The notes: generated by a model from the sequence alone, not told the origin. Shown: positions 51,567 to 60,530, counted from the stretch's first letter. The stretch: 64,000 nucleotides of DNA from Ruegeria lacuscaerulensis (GCF_013033355.1 NZ_WQDY01000015.1:1-64000); one strand, 5' to 3'. Translations and numbers: made by a program.

Positions 51567-51911
51567 GGCGCCTCGGTGAATACGAGTGATGTCCACACTC
51601 TCGGGGTGCAGCAATTCTGCAAGGCAGTCCACGGCGCGTTCGGGATAGGTGCCCCCGCACATAAAAATGTCGATCGCGGCATAAGATTTCTCGGGCCACG
51701 TGTGAATCGAGATGTGAGACTCAGCCAGCAACAGAACGCCCGTAATGCCGCCATGGCCTCCGAAAGTGTGAAAGCTGCTTGAAAGGATTTTCGCCCCTGC
51801 AGCGTGGGCCGCAGATTTCAGCGCGCTCTCTAGATACGAGGAGTCCGTCAGCCTCGACCCGCCATGATAGTCCAATAGTATGTGTGTCCCGACGGGATTC
51901 TTCCTGATCAT
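51513..51911 (-). CDS. speD: S-adenosylmethionine decarboxylase proenzyme, pyruvoyl type
   Basis: 132 residues of the short bacterial/archaeal class. The self-processing site is Glu64-Ser65 in LLAESHISIHTWPE, making the pyruvoyl group from Ser65; His70 and Cys85 (IFMCGG) are the processing and proton-transfer residues. It produces decarboxylated AdoMet, the aminopropyl donor. It is convergent with the SpeE-like gene, and the 3' ends overlap by 54 bp, so the reading frames share sequence on opposite strands. The C-terminal 17 residues lie in this overlap. Two-gene polyamine module with the neighbour. Confidence 0.92.
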   Translation of the reverse strand: MIRKNPVGTHILLDYHGGSRLTDSSYLESALKSAAHAAGAKILSSSFHTFGGHGGITGVLLLAESHISIHTWPEKSYAAIDIFMCGGTYPERAVDCLAELLHPESVDITRIHRGALTEPEIPPVQIVADQSM

Positions 51912-51947
51912 GTCTTGCGTTTACACGGAAAAAGCGGGCCACGAAAA

Positions 51948-51970
51948 CCCCCGGCTGCCTAGCTCGGGGG
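51948..51970 (-). terminator. Stem-loop followed by T-run upstream of speD
   Basis: CCCCCG (51948-51953) and CGGGGG (51965-51970) form a 6-bp all-G/C stem with an 11-nt loop. Read on the minus strand it is followed directly by TTTT, which is the form of an intrinsic terminator. It lies 37 bp upstream of the speD ATG, so attenuation of speD is possible. A plus-strand reading has no T-run. Confidence 0.45.
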
Positions 51971-52026
51971 CATGTCTGGTCATGGCGAGCGGTCGCCTGT
52001 TTTCAAAGTCCGATTTTCTCTGACGT

Positions 52027-52054
52027 GGCGTGTCGAAAAATCACGTGACACACC
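52027..52054. repeat. Inverted repeat GGCGTGTC / GACACACC with TCACGTGA core
   Basis: Eight-base arms (52027-52034, 52047-52054) with one mismatch, and an 8-bp perfect palindrome TCACGTGA at 52041-52048. It lies between speD and the porin, 116 bp upstream of speD. Possible operator for speD or a promoter-proximal structure. Confidence 0.35.
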
Positions 52055-52121
52055 GGAAGCGCTTGGGTTAGCTTATCTCAAAACGAAACTAAAAAACATA
52101 ATACGTAAATACTTGAAGGCA

Positions 52122-52399
52122 TATAATATGCGGTCGCCCGTTGGGACTCTGAGGAAATTCCCATAGGAGCAGCGCAATGGGCCACGGAATTTAAGCTGTT
52201 GCCTGTATCAGGAACTCTGTGGCTTCGGCAACGAGTGGAGTTCTGAAGCAGGCGCGGTGTTTCATTGAAACACGGAGGAGCCGAAATTCAGACAAGACAT
52301 ATCTGCACATCCGCTGCGAACCTTTTGCTGACACTGACCGGACAATAAACGCAGAGATGATCCGGTGCGTTGCGATATTTAAAAATGAGGGAATGACAG
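52122..52399 (+). promoter_or_regulatory. Porin promoter candidate and structured leader
   Basis: A TATAAT at 52122-52127 is the best -10-like element; no -35 of normal spacing is clear. The 270 bp to the porin start contain a 5-codon reading frame (ATG at about 52178) preceded by AGGAG, and a perfect 17-bp dyad GTGTTTCA-T-TGAAACAC at 52257-52273, flanked by outer arms TCTGAA (52242-52247) and TTCAGA. In RNA this folds into a long hairpin 127 nt before the porin ATG. No gene of normal size is visible in 51971-52399. Confidence 0.4.
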
Positions 52400-53551
52400 A
52401 TGACACAGAAAACCAGATTGATATCTTCGGCTGCCGTTCTGGCTCTGGGTTTTGCACTGCCGGCTGCGGCCGAGTTAAAGTACGACAACAACTCGGGCGG
52501 ATTTGTTGTGCTGTATGGACAGTTGAACCCCGCTATCATCTCGGTTGATGACGGAGAAGAGACCGAAACCAATGTTCGCGACTTTGACGCCTCCAACAGC
52601 CGTGTTGGACTACGGCTCGAGCAACCCTATGGCGCCAACACGTTCCGGTTCCGCTTTGAAACTGCACTAGGTTTGCCAAATTCGACCGAAACGGATCAGA
52701 ACGGCAACGACTTTAGCGGCTGGACACGCGAAGACATTCGGCATGTAGATTTGTCCCTAGAGGGAGACTGGGGCACTTTCTCGGCCGGGCAGGGCAGCAT
52801 GGCCGCTGACGGTGTCGCCGAACAGGATTTGTCGCTGGTTGCTCTGGTCTTGTATTCGTTCACCGCGGATTCAAACGCATCCTTCCTGTTCCGTGACGAT
52901 GGCGGCATTCTGAGTGGGCCGACGGTCTCGGGAACAACCGATAACTTTGATGGCGCGCGGCGCACACGGGTGCGCTATGACACGCCGTCGTTTAATGGGT
53001 TTTCGTTCAGTCTGTCTTATGGCCAGAACGTGTTGGAAGAAGATTTCAACGATGACCGCGACTATTATGACTTTGCAGCCTACTACCGAAACACGTTTGC
53101 CAACGGTGTCGAAGTTGCTGCCGGACTAGCCTATCAGGTACGTGGATCCGGCAACAGCGGTGCAGGCGGCAGTGAAAGCGAAAAGCGTGAGGACGTTGTT
53201 GGATCGGCCTCGGTTCTGTTGGATAACGGCTTAAGCTTCGCGGTCGCCATCGGTGAGAGGGATGTGGACGATGATGCCTCGGCAGATCCCAGTTTTTACT
53301 ATCTCAAAATCGGCTACGAGGGCGACTGGTTCAACTTTGGCAAAACCGGTGTCGGGCTTCATTACTGGGACGGCTCAGATTTTAACGCGGATGGTTCGGA
53401 TTCTGAGGTCTGGGGCATTGGTGTCGTCCAAAAAATCGACCAGTACAATATGGAAGCTTACTTCTCGTACCAGGATTATGCCTATGACGACTCATCCGAT
53501 GAGTTTGATGACCTGTCCACAGTCGTCTTGGGCGCACGCTGGCGCTTTTGA
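52400..53551 (+). CDS. Outer-membrane porin
   Basis: 383 residues. Signal peptide 1-24 (ALPAAAE cleavage), then LKYDNNSGGFVVLYGQLNPAI, alternating-hydrophobicity strands throughout, many Asp/Glu-rich loops (ETDQNGND, DVDDDASADP) and the C-terminal LGARWRF, with the Phe needed for outer-membrane insertion. This is a 16-stranded general porin of the Rhodobacter type. Acidic loops suggest cation preference. GAGG lies 9 nt upstream. Single gene with its own terminator. Confidence 0.93.
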   Translation: MTQKTRLISSAAVLALGFALPAAAELKYDNNSGGFVVLYGQLNPAIISVDDGEETETNVRDFDASNSRVGLRLEQPYGANTFRFRFETALGLPNSTETDQNGNDFSGWTREDIRHVDLSLEGDWGTFSAGQGSMAADGVAEQDLSLVALVLYSFTADSNASFLFRDDGGILSGPTVSGTTDNFDGARRTRVRYDTPSFNGFSFSLSYGQNVLEEDFNDDRDYYDFAAYYRNTFANGVEVAAGLAYQVRGSGNSGAGGSESEKREDVVGSASVLLDNGLSFAVAIGERDVDDDASADPSFYYLKIGYEGDWFNFGKTGVGLHYWDGSDFNADGSDSEVWGIGVVQKIDQYNMEAYFSYQDYAYDDSSDEFDDLSTVVLGARWRF

Positions 53552-53563
53552 AGCCGTTTCACG

Positions 53564-53594
53564 TTTGCGGGCCCTTCTTTGACTGGCCCGCAAA
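53564..53594 (+). terminator. Terminator after the porin gene
   Basis: TTTGCGGGCC (53564-53573) and GGCCCGCAAA (53585-53594): perfect 10-bp stem, 11-nt loop, 12 bp past the porin stop. The T residues are part of the stem, not after it. Confidence 0.7.
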
Positions 53595-53927
53595 AGGATG
53601 AAATCGAACGATTATAGGCCCTGTTTCCGGACTATCCCAAGGCGCTTTGCGCGGATAAAATTGCTTACTCTGCTTCAGCGATCGCCGGAGCTACTGAAGG
53701 TGTATTGAATCCGATCACGATTAACACGGGTTCTTTCGTGCCTTTGGCCGCGCTGCTCTTCATTTCTTAAATCAGTGACTGACGAGAAACCCTCTGGTGC
53801 CGAAACTCCAAAACTTGTTTTGTGGGTGCTGACAGAATGCAGCAGAAGTTTAGGGCTGACAGCTCGCGATGACAGCACCGAAGGCAACGGAGGCCTTGGC
53901 GTATGCGAGTGAAATCAGGAGGAACCC
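53595..53927. other. Gene-free stretch before the fatty-acid oxidation cluster
   Basis: 333 bp with no convincing gene. It holds AGGAGG at the 3' end (ribosome site for the FadJ-like gene) and by position the promoter of the cluster. GCTGACAG occurs twice (about 53829 and 53850), a possible regulator-binding direct repeat. Nothing else stands out. Confidence 0.4.
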
Positions 53928-55988
53928 ATGGCGTCAGTTGAAATACGCAAAGAAAATGGCCTAGCGCTCGTAAAAATCGACAATCCGCCGGTCAACGCGG
54001 CGGGGTATAGTGTGCGTATCGGGCTGGTGAACGCAGTCCGTGATCTGGTCGGGGACGAAACCGTTCGCGTTATAGTACTTTATGCTGCGGGGCGGACTTT
54101 TGTCGCCGGTGCTGATATTCGCGAGTTCGGCCAGCCGCCGAAACAGCCGGTTTTGCCCGAAGTGTGTGAGATACTGGAAGCCAGCGCCAAGCCTATTGTA
54201 TGCGTTCTGCATGGAACAACACTGGGTGGAGGGCTTGAGATCGCGCTTAGTTGTCACGCGCGGGTCGGCATAAAGGGTCTTCGACTGGGCCTACCGGAAG
54301 TTAATCTCGGCCTGTTGCCCGGCGCGGGTGGAACGCAACGCCTGCCGCGCCTGGTTGATGGGCAAACGGCGCTTACAATGATCACTTCTGGTAAACCAGT
54401 ATCGGCAAACGTCGCACTGGATGCAGGGTTGCTGGATGGTCTGCAAGAGGGTGATCCCGAAGCGGTAGCGTTGGCTGCAGGTCAAAAGGTGTTGGACGGC
54501 ACCCTGAAAACCCGCGTAACTGCCGATCAGGACAATCGCCTAAGTGCTGATGAAATCGACGCCTTTCGCGGCAAGATCACCGGTGAGGTCGCTGAACGCG
54601 CCTTAAAGGCTGCTGAAGCAAGTAACCTACCGCTCGCCGAAGGTCTAAAGATTGAACGTGAGCTTTTCGTGGAAGCGATGGGTAGCAACGCACACAAAGG
54701 GCTGAAGCATGCCTTCTTCGCGGAAAGGGTAGTTGCCCATATTCCCGAAGCCAAGGCCGAAGCAAGAGAGCTGACCTCGGGCGGGGTGATTGGGGGTGGT
54801 ACCATGGGCTCGGGCATTGCTACGGCGATGCTTCTGGCCGGGATGCCCGTTACGCTGGTTGAGATGGAAAAGGATCGTGTGGATTTCGCTCGCAATACGA
54901 TCACCAAAAATCTTGCCGGTGCCGTCCAGCGCGGCAAACTGACCGAGGCACAAAGGGACACGGCCTTGGCCGCATTGACATGTACCACGGATATGGCCGC
55001 GCTGGCAGATGCGGACGTTGTGATCGAGGCCGTTTTTGAATCCATGGAGGTCAAGCAGGAGGTTTTCGGAAAGCTTGATGAGGTTTGCAAACACGGTGCC
55101 ATCCTTGCCACCAATACCTCCTATCTTGATGTCAATGAAATCGCATCAACGACCAAGCGGCCTCAGAATGTCATCGGTTTGCACTTTTTCTCACCTGCTC
55201 ATGTCATGCGATTGCTTGAAATTGTGGTTGGTAAAGAAACCGCGCCCGAGACGGTCGCCACCTGTTTCAAACTTGCGAAGAAACTCCGAAAGATTGCGGT
55301 TCGGGCCGAGGTGTGTGACGGGTTTATCGGAAACCGAATTCTGGCGCATTACCTGAAATCAACGTCATACATGCATCTTGATGGGGCGCCGTTTGATCAA
55401 ATAGACACTGCGTTGGAAGAGTTCGGTTTCGCTATGGGACCTTTCGCCGTCTCGGATCTTGCTGGTTTGGATATTGGATGGGCCACGCGGAAACGCAAAG
55501 CTGCCTTCCGTCCGTCGCAGGAGCGATATGTCGAGATTGCCGACCGTATTTGCGAACAGGGTTGGTTCGGACGCAAGACAGGCAAAGGGTTCTACTTGTA
55601 CGACGGCAAAACCCGCAGTGTTAATCCAGCGGTGGCCGAATTTGCGCAGGCTGAACGTGATGCCAAAGGGATCACCCGGCGCAGCTTTACCAATCAGGAA
55701 ATTGTCGACCGATACATGGCGGCAATGGTGTCCGAAGCCGTTCGGGTCGTTGAGGACAAAATAGCCCTGCGTCCCATTGATGTAGATGCTGTATTTCTAT
55801 TCGGTTACGGCTTTCCGCGCGTATGGGGTGGACCTCTGCAATATGCCGATATGACGGGGCTGGATGTTCTGGTGCAACGCATTGAGGCATACGCGCGAGA
55901 AGACCCTTTTTACTGGCAGGTTCCAGACCTGCTGCGCGAACTGGCCGAAGCGGGTAAAACCTTCGGCGATCTTAACAAAGGGGCGTGA
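53928..55988 (+). CDS. Enoyl-CoA hydratase / 3-hydroxyacyl-CoA dehydrogenase fusion
   Basis: 686-residue bifunctional beta-oxidation enzyme of the FadJ/peroxisomal type. Crotonase domain (about 1-185) with oxyanion HGTTLGGGLEIALS and catalytic Glu in GLPEVNLGLLPGAGG; the first acidic residue is present in the usual ADIREFG loop (GADIREF). The dehydrogenase (about 285-690) has the NAD site VIGGGTMGSGIA (about 287-298), GLHFFSPAHVMRLLE with catalytic His, and VCDGFIGNRI. Isomerase activity cannot be ruled in or out. AGGAGG precedes ATG 53928. First gene of a four-gene set. Confidence 0.94.
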   Translation: MASVEIRKENGLALVKIDNPPVNAAGYSVRIGLVNAVRDLVGDETVRVIVLYAAGRTFVAGADIREFGQPPKQPVLPEVCEILEASAKPIVCVLHGTTLGGGLEIALSCHARVGIKGLRLGLPEVNLGLLPGAGGTQRLPRLVDGQTALTMITSGKPVSANVALDAGLLDGLQEGDPEAVALAAGQKVLDGTLKTRVTADQDNRLSADEIDAFRGKITGEVAERALKAAEASNLPLAEGLKIERELFVEAMGSNAHKGLKHAFFAERVVAHIPEAKAEARELTSGGVIGGGTMGSGIATAMLLAGMPVTLVEMEKDRVDFARNTITKNLAGAVQRGKLTEAQRDTALAALTCTTDMAALADADVVIEAVFESMEVKQEVFGKLDEVCKHGAILATNTSYLDVNEIASTTKRPQNVIGLHFFSPAHVMRLLEIVVGKETAPETVATCFKLAKKLRKIAVRAEVCDGFIGNRILAHYLKSTSYMHLDGAPFDQIDTALEEFGFAMGPFAVSDLAGLDIGWATRKRKAAFRPSQERYVEIADRICEQGWFGRKTGKGFYLYDGKTRSVNPAVAEFAQAERDAKGITRRSFTNQEIVDRYMAAMVSEAVRVVEDKIALRPIDVDAVFLFGYGFPRVWGGPLQYADMTGLDVLVQRIEAYAREDPFYWQVPDLLRELAEAGKTFGDLNKGA

Positions 55989-55990
55989 AC

Positions 55991-57178
55991 ATGGACCTGA
56001 GATTTACCCCGGAAGAAGAAGCGTTTCGTGCAGAGGTACGCGCGTTTCTGGATGATAACCTGTCTGATGATCTTGTTCGAAAAAACCGTAATTCTGCAGC
56101 TTTAAGCAAGGCGGATATGGAAGATTGGCATGCGAAGCTGAACACAAAAGGCTGGTTGGCTGCGACGTGGCCTTCGGAATATGGCGGCACCGGGTGGGGT
56201 GCGGTCGAGCGCCATATATTCGAGGAAGAATGCGCTCTGGCCAATGCCCCTCGTACGGTTCCCTTCGGCCTGAACATGTTAGGGCCGGTTCTGATCAAGT
56301 TCGGAACCGAAGCCCAAAAAGCTGAAATTTTACCACGTATTCTGGATGGCTCGGATTGGTGGTGTCAGGGCTATTCCGAGCCCGGCGCGGGCTCCGACCT
56401 TGCAAGCCTCAAGACTCGCGCTGTGCGGGAAGGTGACGCCTATGTAATCAACGGGCAGAAAACATGGACGACGCTGGGGCAGTATGCCAACAAGATTTTC
56501 TGCCTCGTGCGGACGTCGAATGAAGGGAAACCGCAGGAAGGTATCAGCTTCGTTCTGGTCGATATGGACACACCGGGGGTTGAGCTGCGTCCGATCCGAT
56601 TGTTGGAGGGCGGATACGAGGTGAACGAGGTGTTCTTTACGGACGTGCATGTGCCCGTGGCCAATCTGGTCGGTCAGGAAAACAAAGGTTGGACCATCGC
56701 CAAATACCTTCTGACACATGAGCGGACAAATATTGCGGGTGTCGGGTTTTCCACCCGCGACCTTGATAAGCTGAAAATGCTGTCCCAAACCCTTGTTCGG
56801 GGGGGCAGGCCATTGTCCCAGGATCCGTTGTTTGCGGCGGAAATGACCGAGGTCGAAATTGACCTCGAGGCGCTGAGAATTATGAACCTGCGTATGCTGT
56901 CGGCGGCCAAAGAAGGTGCTGCATCCGGAACACAAAGCTCGATGCTCAAGATCAAGGGAACCGTGATCCGCCAACGAATTCTAAGCTTGACCCGTTCAGC
57001 GCTTGGGTCTGCGGCTGCCCCATTCCCTGCAGATGAGTTGCCAGAGAACGTGCTGTCCGTGCCCGAAGAAGCAGCGCGTGCTGCAGCCAGTTACTTCAAC
57101 AACCGCAAGCTTTCGATCTTTGGTGGGTCAAACGAGATTCAGCGCAACATTATCGCCAAAGATCTTTTTGGAGGCTGA
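55991..57178 (+). CDS. Acyl-CoA dehydrogenase (long N-terminal type)
   Basis: 395 residues, FAD enzyme introducing the 2,3 double bond. QGYSEPGAGSDLASLKT (about 125-141) is the FAD/substrate signature; INGQKTWTT and the terminal GGSNEIQRNIIAKDLFG are also typical. The glutamate base is not certain. Members of this subfamily act in pairs with the next gene, as heteromeric dehydrogenases for larger substrates. ATG 55991 follows AAGGGG by 7 nt, slightly overlapping none; GTG 55985 overlapping the FadJ stop is an alternative. Confidence 0.93.
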   Translation: MDLRFTPEEEAFRAEVRAFLDDNLSDDLVRKNRNSAALSKADMEDWHAKLNTKGWLAATWPSEYGGTGWGAVERHIFEEECALANAPRTVPFGLNMLGPVLIKFGTEAQKAEILPRILDGSDWWCQGYSEPGAGSDLASLKTRAVREGDAYVINGQKTWTTLGQYANKIFCLVRTSNEGKPQEGISFVLVDMDTPGVELRPIRLLEGGYEVNEVFFTDVHVPVANLVGQENKGWTIAKYLLTHERTNIAGVGFSTRDLDKLKMLSQTLVRGGRPLSQDPLFAAEMTEVEIDLEALRIMNLRMLSAAKEGAASGTQSSMLKIKGTVIRQRILSLTRSALGSAAAPFPADELPENVLSVPEEAARAAASYFNNRKLSIFGGSNEIQRNIIAKDLFGG

Positions 57179-57181
57179 CAC

Positions 57182-58240
57182 ATGGATTTCAACCTGACCG
57201 AAGACCGCCAGATGCTGTCCGATACTGTGCGCCGCTATTTGGCGGACCAATATGATTTCAAAGTCCGGACCGCAGCGACTGCGTCCGCTCCGTACCATTC
57301 TGCTGAGAAATGGGAGGAATTGTCAGAACTGGGCCTGATCGCCGCTTTTGTGGCCCAAGACAAAGGCGGTTTCGGTGGCACTGGTTTCGATATAGCCACC
57401 GTTTTCGAGGAACTGGGACGGGGCCTGTGCCCCGAGCCGATGCTGGCCGCGTTGATGAGCGCGCGTGTCGCTGCCGATTGCGGGGCGCAGACGTTGGTTG
57501 ATGAGATGATCATGGGCACCAGAAGGTTCGCCTTTGCGGTGTTCGAGCCGGATGCTGATGGTCTTTCTTTGATCCGGGCAAGTGCTGACAAGTCTGATGA
57601 CGGTTGGGTTCTGAACGGTCGAAAATCTGTGGTGTACGGCTTGCCCGGCGCAGATGGCGTACTGGTGGCAGCGCGTGTCGAAGCGGAAATCGGGCTGTTT
57701 CTGGTCGAGACGCCCGAGACCATCGACTATGCCATGATTGACGGTGGCGGTGCAGGCGAGTTGATTTTGGACAATACTCCGGCCATCTGTCTGGTCGAAG
57801 ACGCAATCCAGAGCATCAAAGCGAGTTTGGATGCGGGCCGTCTGGCACTCTGTGCCGAGGCGGTTGGCGTTATGCAGGTTCTTGTAGACATGACTGTGGA
57901 ATACTTGAAACAGCGAAAACAGTTTGGTCGCCCAATCGCCAGCTTTCAGGCGTTGCAGCATCGCGCTGTAGATATGGCAATCGAGATCGAACAATGTCGG
58001 TCGATCGCTATTCTGGCGGCCAGTAAGCTGGGAACCGATCAAGCTGAAAAATACGTCGCCATGGCGAAAAACCTCATTGGACGTGCAGGCACCATGATTG
58101 CCGAAGAAAGTATTCAGTTGCATGGGGGTATCGGAATGACATGGGAATACCCGGGATCACATTATGCCAAACGATTGGTAATGATCGACCATCAACTGGG
58201 CGATCGCTACGCGCAATTGCAGCGCGTGATCGAGATGTAA
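57182..58240 (+). CDS. Acyl-CoA dehydrogenase (short partner)
   Basis: 352 residues, shorter than a full dehydrogenase. The FAD-contact stretch is weak (SLIRASADKSDDGWVLNGRKSVVYG), but the C-terminal domain is good: QRKQFGRPIASFQALQHRAVDMA and QLHGGIGMTWEYPGSHYAKR. Starts 3 bp after the first dehydrogenase. The two chains probably form a heterotetramer, as known for paired ACADs acting on sterol or branched side chains in actinobacteria; that parallel is inference. Confidence 0.9.
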   Translation: MDFNLTEDRQMLSDTVRRYLADQYDFKVRTAATASAPYHSAEKWEELSELGLIAAFVAQDKGGFGGTGFDIATVFEELGRGLCPEPMLAALMSARVAADCGAQTLVDEMIMGTRRFAFAVFEPDADGLSLIRASADKSDDGWVLNGRKSVVYGLPGADGVLVAARVEAEIGLFLVETPETIDYAMIDGGGAGELILDNTPAICLVEDAIQSIKASLDAGRLALCAEAVGVMQVLVDMTVEYLKQRKQFGRPIASFQALQHRAVDMAIEIEQCRSIAILAASKLGTDQAEKYVAMAKNLIGRAGTMIAEESIQLHGGIGMTWEYPGSHYAKRLVMIDHQLGDRYAQLQRVIEM

Positions 58241-58378
58241 CCAGCGTTTTGACTGCGGGTAAAGGCATCGTGTAGGTGCTTAGCTAAGATGTATCAAAAC
58301 TATCGGGTACTGGGTCTTGTTTCCTGACGTGTTCTACCACAAAAGTCTGGAACCCTATTTGAACGCAAAGGCTATTTC

Positions 58379-58846
58379 ATGAATGCCCGTCACGACCAAG
58401 ACCTGTCGACCTTGTCAGATTGTCCTGATGCGTTTTGGAAACGCTTTGTCGTAACGAAAGACGATCTCGATGGCTTTAACCATGTCAACAATGCCGTTTA
58501 TTTGAAGTGGCTGGACGCGACAGTATGGGAGCACACACGAGCCGTGGGGTTGGGTGAACGTGCCTGCCTGGAGCTAGACCGCGGCATGGCGGCCGCGCGT
58601 CACGAGATCGACTACATCGCGTCTGCTTTTCTGGGAGATGAGATCGTTGTTTACAACTGGATCTCTGCCAACGACCAACGGTTGCGCGCCAGCCGGTCTT
58701 TTCAGGTGATTCGGTTGCAAGACATGAAAACGATCCTGCGGGCAAAATCCCACTACGTATGCACCAAACTGAGCAGCGGTCGCCCAACACGAATGCCCGA
58801 GATATTCAAGACGGCCTATGACGTGAAAGTCTCGGTTCAGCGTTAG
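58379..58846 (+). CDS. Hotdog-fold acyl-CoA thioesterase (4HBT family)
   Basis: 155 residues. FNHVNNAVYLKWLDATVWEHTRAVGL (about 33-58) carries the D-G-F-N-H-V-N-N motif of the 4-hydroxybenzoyl-CoA thioesterase/YbgC branch, with the acidic residue next to it. It hydrolyses an acyl-CoA, perhaps to free CoA in the same pathway. It lies 138 bp after the second dehydrogenase, so it may have its own promoter. AAAGG precedes the ATG. Confidence 0.86.
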   Translation: MNARHDQDLSTLSDCPDAFWKRFVVTKDDLDGFNHVNNAVYLKWLDATVWEHTRAVGLGERACLELDRGMAAARHEIDYIASAFLGDEIVVYNWISANDQRLRASRSFQVIRLQDMKTILRAKSHYVCTKLSSGRPTRMPEIFKTAYDVKVSVQR

Positions 58847-58910
58847 AATTATGCACGAGTGAGTTCCGGCACAGGTCCGCGTTTCGACCAGTGCCTTTTG
58901 GACTCAGATA

Positions 58911-60530
58911 TCAGGCTGCGCGGGCAGCCTTAATCAGATCCGAGGCGCGCTCGGCGATCATAATCGTAGGGGCGTTAGTGTTCCCGGACACCAGATTGGG
59001 CATGACCGAAGCGTCAACTACACGTAACCCCTGAATCCCATGCACGCGTAGTTCAGGGTCAACGACCGACATCTCATCCACGCCCATTTTACACGTGCCG
59101 ACGGGGTGATAGATTGAGTCTGCGCGAGACCGGATGTGGTTTTCCCAATCCTCATCAGTCCTCAATTTATCAGATCCGAACATCTCTTTTTTGCGGTGTT
59201 GGGTCATAGTTTCTGTCTCAAGGACGTCGCGCATCATCTTCGCGCCTTTGACCATGACTTTTATGTCGCGAGGATCGGACAGGAAAGCTGGATCAATACC
59301 CGGTGCAGCCAGCTCGTTCGTGCTTTGCAAAAAGACCGAGCCGCGGCTGTAGGGTCGTACTTGGCAGACGTGACAGCTGTAGCCGTGTCCCAGATGTTGT
59401 TTGCGCCCGTGGTCATCGAGCAAGGCTGGCACAAAGTGAAACTGAATATCCGGCCGGTCCAGCGCCGGATCGGTCTTTAAGAATGCGCCAGCTTCGGCAA
59501 CGGGTGACGCGGCAAGAGAAACTCCGTCTTTGCGCCACCGCAGGATTTCGCGGACGATGTGGATACCGCCTCTCAAACTGATCCCAAGGTTGTCGTGCCG
59601 ATTGGTCTTGTAGCCAAGAATAAAGTCCAGGTGGTCCTGCAAATTCTGGCCGACGCCCGGTAGATCATGTCTGACCTGAATGCCCAACTTGGACAGATCT
59701 GCACCATTACCGATCCCGGACAGTTGCAACAGTTGCGGCGACTGAAAGGCCCCTCCACAAAGTAAGACTTCATGTTTTGCGTTAACCGTAACGTCTTGGC
59801 CTTTGTGTTGATAAATCACGCCTGTAGCACGTTTCCCTTCAAAGGTGACGCGACGTGCACGAGCGCGGGTCACAATCGTAAGGTTGGGTCTGTCGGCATT
59901 GGGAAACACATAGCCCGCGGCCGCCGAGCAGCGTTCACCGTTTTTGTCTTTGTCAAAGAACTGTGTGACCTGGTAAAATCCAACCCCTTCGTTGTCGCCC
60001 GTGTTGAAGTCGCGAGTTCTGCGATGTTGCAACTGCGTGGCGGCATCAACAAAGGCTTCAGATAAAACATGGATGGATTTCTGGTCACACACCTGCAGAG
60101 GTCCGCTGCCGCCATGCATGTCGTCTACGCCGCGTTCATTGCTTTCGGCTTTTCGGAAATAGGGCAACACACTGTCCCAATCCCATCCTTCGCAGCCCAG
60201 ATCGGCCCAAGCATCGTAATCCTCTCGTTGGCCGCGGACATAAAGCATGGCATTGATCGCACTGGACCCGCCCAGACACTTCCCGCGCGGCTGATAGCCC
60301 TTGCGTCCGTTCAAGCCGGGTTGTTCGACCGTTTCAAAGCTCCAATTGTTGATCTTTATCGGCTTGCTAGGGACCATGGCTGCGACTGCCATAGGCATAC
60401 GTACGAATATATCGTTGCCACCCCCGCCGGCTTCGAGCAGGCAAACCGAAACTTTCGGATCTTCGCTGAGGCGTGCGGCAAGAACCGACCCGGCGGAGCC
60501 GCCACCTACTATGACGTAATCGAACTGCAT
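58911..60530 (-). CDS. GMC-family oxidoreductase (choline/alcohol dehydrogenase type)
   Basis: 539 residues, FAD enzyme oxidising alcohols to aldehydes. FAD site VGGGSAGSVLAARLSE (about 8-23); the GMC signatures GKCLGGSSAINAMLYVRGQ (about 83-101) and GAFQSPQLLQLSGIG (about 256-270); active-site His in YHPVGTCKMG and an Asn/His in SGNTNAPTIMIAE. AAGGAAA precedes ATG 60530. Choline dehydrogenase is one option, but no betaine genes are adjacent; polyalkyl or terpenoid alcohols are equally plausible. Convergent with the thioesterase. Confidence 0.9.
   Translation of the reverse strand: MQFDYVIVGGGSAGSVLAARLSEDPKVSVCLLEAGGGGNDIFVRMPMAVAAMVPSKPIKINNWSFETVEQPGLNGRKGYQPRGKCLGGSSAINAMLYVRGQREDYDAWADLGCEGWDWDSVLPYFRKAESNERGVDDMHGGSGPLQVCDQKSIHVLSEAFVDAATQLQHRRTRDFNTGDNEGVGFYQVTQFFDKDKNGERCSAAAGYVFPNADRPNLTIVTRARARRVTFEGKRATGVIYQHKGQDVTVNAKHEVLLCGGAFQSPQLLQLSGIGNGADLSKLGIQVRHDLPGVGQNLQDHLDFILGYKTNRHDNLGISLRGGIHIVREILRWRKDGVSLAASPVAEAGAFLKTDPALDRPDIQFHFVPALLDDHGRKQHLGHGYSCHVCQVRPYSRGSVFLQSTNELAAPGIDPAFLSDPRDIKVMVKGAKMMRDVLETETMTQHRKKEMFGSDKLRTDEDWENHIRSRADSIYHPVGTCKMGVDEMSVVDPELRVHGIQGLRVVDASVMPNLVSGNTNAPTIMIAERASDLIKAARAA

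Noticed and set aside
51912..52120. SAM or polyamine riboswitch upstream of speD
   Set aside because: Only simple hairpins are seen; no conserved core of the SAM-II class or other classes could be recognised by eye.
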